DNA from: Deltaproteobacteria bacterium
GTDB taxonomy: Bacteria > Myxococcota_A > UBA796 > CAJQPC01
Direction of reading: 5' to 3'
DNA: 21,292 nucleotides
NCBI GenBank assembly: GCA_016717595.1
Contig: JADKFE010000076.1
Coordinates: 1 to 21,292, forward strand
Part shown: in pieces, positions 17,277 through 21,292 of the stretch
How the letters are laid out: every line of letters begins with the position of its first letter
How positions within the stretch are numbered: the first letter of the stretch is position 1
Made by a program: the position numbers and the translations under genes
The notes under the pieces: generated by a model
Told to the model about the DNA's origin: nothing
Database searches by the model: none
The model's input: only the letters and a program-made list of their open reading frames with translations

Positions 17277-17861
17277 ATGTCCCGTCGTGAGCTGCTCGGC
17301 GTCGCTGTGATGGTCTTGCTCGTCTTTGGGCTCACCCTCGCGCTGCTCTTGCCCAAAGGGGAGCTGGCGCCGCCGCCTCCTGACGTGGTGGAAGAGCCCC
17401 AGGCCGAGGCCCCCGCCGCGCCGCCGCCGCGGCCGCTCACCTGGAAGGAGGGCGCCCGGGTGATGATCCCGCCGCCGCCGGACCGCGCGCCCCGCGCGCC
17501 GACGACGCTTCTGGACAACGACAGCGCCCGCCTCGCCTTCGCCGCGGTGATGCCGCCGATGCGCGCCTGCCTCGTGGACTGGACGGCCATCGACCCCAAC
17601 GTCGCCGGGCACGCCCTCGTGGAGCTGCGCCTGGGGGCGATGGGCCTCGTCGCCGCCGACCTCTTGGACCACGACGCCGCGCCGCCCAAGGTGCTCGAGT
17701 GTTTGGGGGACGCCCTGTACAACGCCGACTGGCCCGCCCCGGCTGAAGGCGAGGCCATCGTGAAGTACCCCTTCACCTTCCTCAACGTCACCTCGTCCCC
17801 GGAGGATGTGCCGCTTGAGGGCGAGGCCGAGGCCGAAGACGTGGACCAGAACGATGAATGA
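17277..17861 (+). CDS. Membrane-anchored AgmX/PglI-like (TonB-C-fold) protein
   Basis: 194 residues. An N-terminal membrane anchor (LLGVAVMVLLVFGLTLALLL, about 6-25) has basic residues before it. A Pro/Ala/Glu-rich spacer follows (about 30-75), then a compact domain (about 82-172) with the layout of AgmX/PglI C-terminal domains. Within it, RLAFAAVMPPMRACLVDW is a helix with one Cys, GHALVELRLGAMGLVAADLL is a beta hairpin, VLECLGDALYN has a second Cys, and KYPFTF is the final strand. The two Cys may form a periplasmic disulphide, as often in this family. The tail is acidic. In myxobacteria such proteins are linked to envelope or gliding functions; here nothing fixes the role. No good Shine-Dalgarno precedes ATG 17277. 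The stop overlaps the following methyltransferase start by eight bases. Confidence 0.78.
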   Translation: MSRRELLGVAVMVLLVFGLTLALLLPKGELAPPPPDVVEEPQAEAPAAPPPRPLTWKEGARVMIPPPPDRAPRAPTTLLDNDSARLAFAAVMPPMRACLVDWTAIDPNVAGHALVELRLGAMGLVAADLLDHDAAPPKVLECLGDALYNADWPAPAEGEAIVKYPFTFLNVTSSPEDVPLEGEAEAEDVDQNDE

Positions 17862-18564
17862 GCAAGACCGCCTCGACGTGCTCAGCCGCCTGCCGGAGTC
17901 CTTGCGCCCGCTGGCCGCCCACGTCCCCGCCCGCCGGGTGCAGCTCGCCTTGGACCTCGTCGATCGCCGCTTAAACGGCCTCACGGTGATGTCGGAGGCG
18001 ATCACCCGCCGCCACAACGTGAGCGCGATCTTACGCAGCGCTGAAGCCTTCGGGCTGCATGACGCCCACCTCATCACCGACACCTTCAACCCCAGCGTCG
18101 GCGCGGCCAAAGGCGCCGAGCGGTGGCTGGAGATCACCCTGCACGCCCGGGCGTCGGAGTGTTTCGCCGCCCTGCGCGCCCAAGGCTATCGCTGCTACAT
18201 CGCCGACTTCACTGAAGACGCGCGCTCGCCGGACGACGTAGACGTCTCCACGCCCCTGGCCGTGCTCTTCGGCAGCGAGCTCATGGGCGTGAGCGAAGAG
18301 GCCCGGGCCTTGGCGGATGGGGTCGTGATGATCCCCATGCGGGGCCTCACCCAGAGCCTCAACGTGAGCGCCGCGGCCTCGGTCATCCTGCATCGCCTCT
18401 CCACACGCCGCGCCTTGGTGCCCGGGGCCATCGGCGTCCACGGCGAGGCCCGGGAGCGCTTCTTGCGGCGCACCCTTGAGCGTGAGCACGACCGCCGCGT
18501 GGCCGAGCAGGCCTGGTGGGGCACCAACGACGAGGGCCAAGGCGAGCCGGCTGAGGAGGCCTAG
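17854..18564 (+). CDS. trmH: SpoU/TrmH-family tRNA (guanosine-2'-O-)-methyltransferase
   Basis: 236 residues, the usual TrmH size. SPOUT enzymes transfer a methyl group from SAM to ribose 2'-OH; TrmH modifies G18 in the tRNA D-loop. All three SpoU motifs are present: RRHNVSAILRSAEAFG (about 51-66), VLFGSELMGVSEEA (about 136-150) and MIPMRGLTQSLNVSAAASVI (about 159-178), the last forming the knotted SAM site. The short N-terminal helical region (LPESLRPLAAHVPARRVQLA) and the basic C-terminal helix (FLRRTLEREHDRRVAEQAWW) match TrmH, not TrmL or RlmB. ATG 17854 lies inside the 3' end of the upstream gene, so translation is probably coupled. The exact target nucleotide is inferred from the family only. 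Confidence 0.9.
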   Translation: MNEQDRLDVLSRLPESLRPLAAHVPARRVQLALDLVDRRLNGLTVMSEAITRRHNVSAILRSAEAFGLHDAHLITDTFNPSVGAAKGAERWLEITLHARASECFAALRAQGYRCYIADFTEDARSPDDVDVSTPLAVLFGSELMGVSEEARALADGVVMIPMRGLTQSLNVSAAASVILHRLSTRRALVPGAIGVHGEARERFLRRTLEREHDRRVAEQAWWGTNDEGQGEPAEEA

Positions 18565-19367
18565 AGCCCGTGCAGCACGCCGTCAGCGTGGCGTAACAGC
18601 AGCTCGCGCACCACGCCCGGGTGGGTGATGGGCCCCATGTGGCCGATGCCCTCAAGCTCGATGACCTCAGCGTGGGGGTTCACCGCCGCGAGGCCCTGGG
18701 TCATCGCCCGGGAGGCCCGGGTGGTGCGCTCACCAAAGACCAAGGTGAGCGGCGCGCTCATGCGCAGGTCCGAGAAACGCCCGGCGGAGAAGAAGCAGGA
18801 CCGCACCTCCTGCACCATCTTCCACGACAGCGCCCGGGTGGCGGCCTTCACCGGCTCGGGCATGCCCCGCCAGGCGCCGGGGTGGTTCCAGTAGTCGATG
18901 AACAGCTCCAGCCACTCGTCGCCGCCCAGCCGCGCCTCGTCGGTGAGAAACCAGGGGTGGTTCACGAAGCCGCGCACCTCCGCCTGCACCTCCGGGTCGA
19001 GGACCACGTCATCGTGCAGAAGCGCCCCGAACACCACGGGCTCATACAGAAACAACGAGCGCACCTTGGGGCCGAGGGCCTGGGCGACGTGCAGCGCGAC
19101 CAAGGCGCCGTAGGAGTGGCCGACGAGGTGAACGCCCGTGACCCCGGGCGGCAGCGCGTCGAGGGCCTGGGCGGCGTCCTCTTCAGCCCGGCAGGTGACC
19201 CCACGCGGCAAGGGCGCGTTCGGCGGGTAGCCGATGTGCGCGGGCGCGAGGCCCACGGCGCCGCCAAAGGCCGCCGGGGGCACCCGACGCCACATCGCCG
19301 GGGTGGTGCCCGTGGAGTGAAGGTACAAAACCCGCTCATCACCGCGCAGCTCAGGGGCCTGGGACAT
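18561..19367 (-). CDS. Alpha/beta-hydrolase fold protein
   Basis: 268 residues. VLYLHSTGTTPAMW corresponds to the oxyanion-hole segment, GHSYG holds the nucleophile Ser85, and GIGHMGPITHP holds the catalytic His243. The position where the acid usually sits reads LVFGERTTRASRA, with no obvious Asp after the strand, so the acid may be the Glu there or lie elsewhere. A cap region between about 120 and 200 is rich in Trp/Phe (FVNHPWFLTDEARLGGDEW). There is no signal peptide. GGAGGAG just before ATG 19367 supports the start. It is convergent with trmH and the two stops share the bases CTAG. Upstream in the same direction is the broken FAD oxidoreductase, possibly a former operon partner. The substrate is unknown. 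Confidence 0.88.
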   Translation of the reverse strand: MSQAPELRGDERVLYLHSTGTTPAMWRRVPPAAFGGAVGLAPAHIGYPPNAPLPRGVTCRAEEDAAQALDALPPGVTGVHLVGHSYGALVALHVAQALGPKVRSLFLYEPVVFGALLHDDVVLDPEVQAEVRGFVNHPWFLTDEARLGGDEWLELFIDYWNHPGAWRGMPEPVKAATRALSWKMVQEVRSCFFSAGRFSDLRMSAPLTLVFGERTTRASRAMTQGLAAVNPHAEVIELEGIGHMGPITHPGVVRELLLRHADGVLHGL

Positions 19368-19453
19368 CGCTCCTCCGCCGCGGGCCTCACCCGCGCCCCC
19401 AACAGGTGCCCCCGCGGGGCGCTGGGGTCAAGGGGCGAAGGGGTCCGGATCGG

Positions 19454-19924
19454 TCAGAGGGCGGCGAACGCCCCCTCGCCTAAGGCCAGCGGCGCCATGG
19501 TCGGGGCGAGCCGCCCCGCCAAGAGTCGAGCTTGTTCCCGGATCTCGGCACAGCGGTGGACTCCCAACGCGCCGGTTTTCTGAGCGGCCCCAGAAGCCAC
19601 AGCCCCGGCGTCGGGCGCCCGGTGGATCCCAAGGCCGCGCCGTCCTCCGACGAGCGTAACCCCAGCCCCAAGGCGTCCCGGGCGACGTGACCGCGGGAGA
19701 GCAGGCGCACAAACAGCGGCCCGGCCTCGGCGTCGTGAACGTCCCCGGGCCCCGTCGCCACGATGACGTGGTCCACCACACGGCGCTCTACGACGGCGCT
19801 CCCGCGGCGGGAGAGGCGAAGGGCCACGCCGTCGGTGGCGCGCTCAACAGAGACCAGGCGACCGCTGATGACGTCGAGCTGGCCGACTTGTCTGAGCGCC
19901 CGCACTGAGCTTCCCCCGCTTCCG
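19454..19924 (-). pseudogene. C-terminal remnant of an FAD/NAD(P)-binding oxidoreductase
   Basis: Only the last part of a flavoprotein of the FAD/NAD(P)-binding (NAD_binding_9-like) type remains. The phrases DHVIVATGPGDV, DALGLGLRSSEDG, PTPGLWLLGPLRK and WESTAVP are the familiar end of that family. After WESTAVP the coding frame shifts: the family continuation EIREQARLLAGRLAP is found in the next frame and runs to TGA 19454-19456, consistent with loss of one G near 19548. The 5' end is missing at the IS left end (19925), and the DNA beyond the right IS end does not continue it. The gene is therefore doubly inactivated. It lies 86 nt upstream of the hydrolase gene. Confidence 0.8.
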
Positions 19925-21170
19925 TGGACACCTGCCATCCGTCGAGTGAGGATGGTCCACCAAGGAGCAGAGCATGTCCGAGCGAAAGAAGACTGACTAC
20001 AAGCGCCCGAGCTACACGCCCGAGTTCAAGGCGGGCGCTGTGAGGCTGATCGTAGAGGAGGGTCGCGCGGTCTCGCAGGTAGCCACGGAGCTTGGAGTCT
20101 CCCAGACCGCTCTGCGAGAATGGGTAGTCGCCTCAAAGAGCACCCCCAGCGGCGATCCAGAGAGCGGAGCGCTCACGGCCTCGGAGCGCGCCGAGCTGGC
20201 CCGGCTGCGTCGAGAGAACCGAATTCTGACGCAGGAGCGAGAAATACTAAAAAAAGCCGCGGCCTTCTTCGCGAGAGAGTCGCTGAGGTTCGCCTTTGTC
20301 GCCGCGGAGAAGGCCACCTGGCCGATTCGAATGATCTGTCGAGCGCTTCAGGTCTCTGCGTCGGGCTACTACGCCTGGCTGAGTCGTCCTGAGTCTGTGC
20401 GATCTCAAGAGGATAGACGCCTCAAGGTCTTCATCGAGGCGGCGCACACGCGCGGTCGCGGCGCCTATGGCAGCCCGCGCGTGCACGCCGAGCTGAAGGC
20501 CAACGGCATCAAGACCAGCCGCAAGCGGGTCGCGCGGCTGATGAAGGATGAGCAGCTCTTCGGTCGGCCTCGTCGGCGCTGGACCCGCACGACGAGCTCC
20601 GATCCCCAAGGCGCCATCGCCGAGAACCTGCTCAACCAGCGCTTCTCCGCGTTGGCGCCGGACACCGCCTGGGTGGGTGACGTGACCTTCTTGGCCAACC
20701 CAGAAGGCTGGACCTATCTCGCCGTTATTCTTGATCTGTTCTCGCGCAAGGTGGTCGGCTGGGCGACGAGCAAGACCAACGACACGGCGCTCGCCTTGGC
20801 GGCCTTGAACATGGCCGCGCAGCATCGTCAGCCCAAGCCGGGCCTCATTCACCACACCGATCGTGGCTCGCCATACGCCAGCGCGGACTACAGGCGGCGC
20901 CTCACCGAGCTCGGCGCCGTCCAGAGCATGAGCAGGAAGGGGAACTGCTACGACAACGCCGTCTCTGAGAGCTTCTTCGGCACGCTCAAGACCGAGCTCG
21001 GCGAGCGCTTCGAGAGCCACAGCGACGCCCAGCGCAGGCTCTTCGACTACATCGAGGTCTTCTACAACGGCACCCGGCGTCACTCAGCCATCGGCTATCA
21101 AAGCCCAAGAGCCTTTGAGCGCCTGGCCGCGTGATGAACAGGAAACCCACAGCGAGCGCGTGTCTGTCCA
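19925..21170 (+). mobile_element. IS3-family insertion sequence
   Basis: A 1246-bp element, a typical IS3-family length. Proposed ends are TGGACA (19925-19930) and TGTCCA (21165-21170), perfect 6-bp inverted termini that start TG and end CA as IS3 elements do; including one more base each side gives a 7-bp repeat GTGGACA/TGTCCAC. Further inward the ends match only weakly. No target-site duplication is seen (left flank CTTCC, right flank CAGGC), and the disrupted flavoprotein gene is not continued on the right, so deletion or recombination has probably followed insertion. The ends are a proposal, less certain than the transposase. Confidence 0.72.
19974..21134 (+). CDS. IS3-family transposase, OrfA-OrfB fused in frame
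   Basis: 386 residues. OrfA part: an HTH (YTPEFKAGAVRLIVEEG, then QVATELGVSQTALREW) and a leucine zipper (LARLRRENRILTQEREILKK). OrfB part: an HTH_21-like region (WPIRMICRALQVSASGYYAW), then the rve integrase core with D236 (WVGDVTFL), D296 (HHTDRGSPYAS) and E332 (NAVSESFFGTLK), a DD(35)E spacing, ending with YNGTRRHSAIGYQSP. Normally OrfB is reached by -1 frameshifting on an A-rich heptamer. Here the A7 run at 20249-20255 is still present in the expected place (ILKKAAAFFARE), but the zero frame already reads straight through. AAGGAG 6 nt upstream supports ATG 19974. All catalytic residues are present, so it could be active. Confidence 0.94.
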   Translation: MSERKKTDYKRPSYTPEFKAGAVRLIVEEGRAVSQVATELGVSQTALREWVVASKSTPSGDPESGALTASERAELARLRRENRILTQEREILKKAAAFFARESLRFAFVAAEKATWPIRMICRALQVSASGYYAWLSRPESVRSQEDRRLKVFIEAAHTRGRGAYGSPRVHAELKANGIKTSRKRVARLMKDEQLFGRPRRRWTRTTSSDPQGAIAENLLNQRFSALAPDTAWVGDVTFLANPEGWTYLAVILDLFSRKVVGWATSKTNDTALALAALNMAAQHRQPKPGLIHHTDRGSPYASADYRRRLTELGAVQSMSRKGNCYDNAVSESFFGTLKTELGERFESHSDAQRRLFDYIEVFYNGTRRHSAIGYQSPRAFERLAA

Positions 21171-21292
21171 CAGGCCATCGACCCCATCCACAAGTTGTGA
21201 GTCTCCCCCTGGACCCCCTCGGGGTGGTGTGATGATCGTTGTGGAAAAAGAGTCGTCTGTGCTTGTCGGTGACGGTGATGATGATAGAACAC
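21171..21292. other. Non-coding edge with DnaA-box-like motifs
   Basis: No convincing gene is seen. Three motifs resemble the DnaA box TTATCCACA: CTGTCCACA at 21164-21172 (spanning the IS end), CCATCCACA at 21184-21192 and, on the minus strand, TTTTCCACA at 21240-21248 (8 of 9). CACAAGTTGTG at 21189-21199 is a perfect palindrome formed by two facing half-boxes. ACCCC-CTC-GGGGT at 21213-21225 is a small hairpin. The window ends before the neighbouring gene can be identified. Confidence 0.35.

Noticed and set aside
17042..18137. Overlapping minus-strand frames of 249 and 329 codons
   Set aside because: They are antisense to the AgmX-like gene and trmH, which have clear family motifs on the plus strand.
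19408..19420. GCCCC-GCG-GGGGC hairpin between the flavoprotein remnant and the hydrolase
   Set aside because: Very short, with no U tract on either strand; such palindromes are expected by chance in DNA this GC-rich.
21098..21292. Minus-strand frame at the right edge (64 codons)
   Set aside because: It runs through the IS end, has a low-complexity His-rich start and no family features.

Overview
The window is GC-rich bacterial chromosome. Almost every codon ends in G or C, and the genes point to a Gram-negative lineage of the myxobacterial / former deltaproteobacterial type (possibly Myxococcota or Bradymonadota). The basis for that placement is a small AgmX/PglI-like TonB-C-fold protein, stacked receiver domains, a giant TPR protein, and a dnaG-rpoD cluster without rpsU. 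This is an inference; there is no 16S gene in the window.

Layout. (1) 1-8412, minus strand: a tight three-gene operon. A giant protein of about 1808 residues (two pentapeptide-repeat blocks, one membrane segment, then about 1050 residues of TPR) is followed by a DMT/EamA transporter and a 696-residue triple-receiver regulator. The regulator's middle receiver and GGDEF domain both lack their key residues. (2) 8500-13425, plus strand: a core housekeeping operon murA-dnaG-rpoD behind a good sigma-70 promoter. It is followed by a CAT-anticodon tRNA and a strong, probably bidirectional terminator at 13548-13585. (3) 13598-14480, minus strand: three small unrecognised ORFs that end at the same terminator. 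One carries an apparent frameshift in a C6 run, and two are joined by an ATGA overlap. (4) 14571-17018, plus strand: a degraded defence-like or accessory island. It has an operator of four heptamers, an intact excisionase-type HTH antitoxin, a PIN toxin cut off after its first half, and about 1.6 kb of lower-GC DNA holding one or two genes broken by many frameshifts, the first of them HEPN-like. (5) 17277-18564, plus strand: a membrane-anchored AgmX/PglI-like protein overlapping a TrmH/SpoU tRNA methyltransferase. (6) 18561-19924, minus strand: an alpha/beta hydrolase, then the frameshifted C-terminal remnant of an FAD/NAD(P)-binding oxidoreductase cut by an IS. (7) 19925-21170: an IS3-family element whose OrfA and OrfB are fused in frame. 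(8) 21171-21292: non-coding, with DnaA-box-like motifs.

The least ordinary intact system is the minus-strand operon at the left. A predicted cytoplasmic beta-helix scaffold and a periplasmic TPR array sit on either side of one membrane segment, and the same transcript carries a transporter and a receiver array that keeps two of three phospho-acceptor Asp residues but no usable diguanylate cyclase site. Its function cannot be read from sequence. The accessory region at 14-17 kb and the 19.4-21.2 kb IS region show clear gene decay, whereas the housekeeping genes between are intact.
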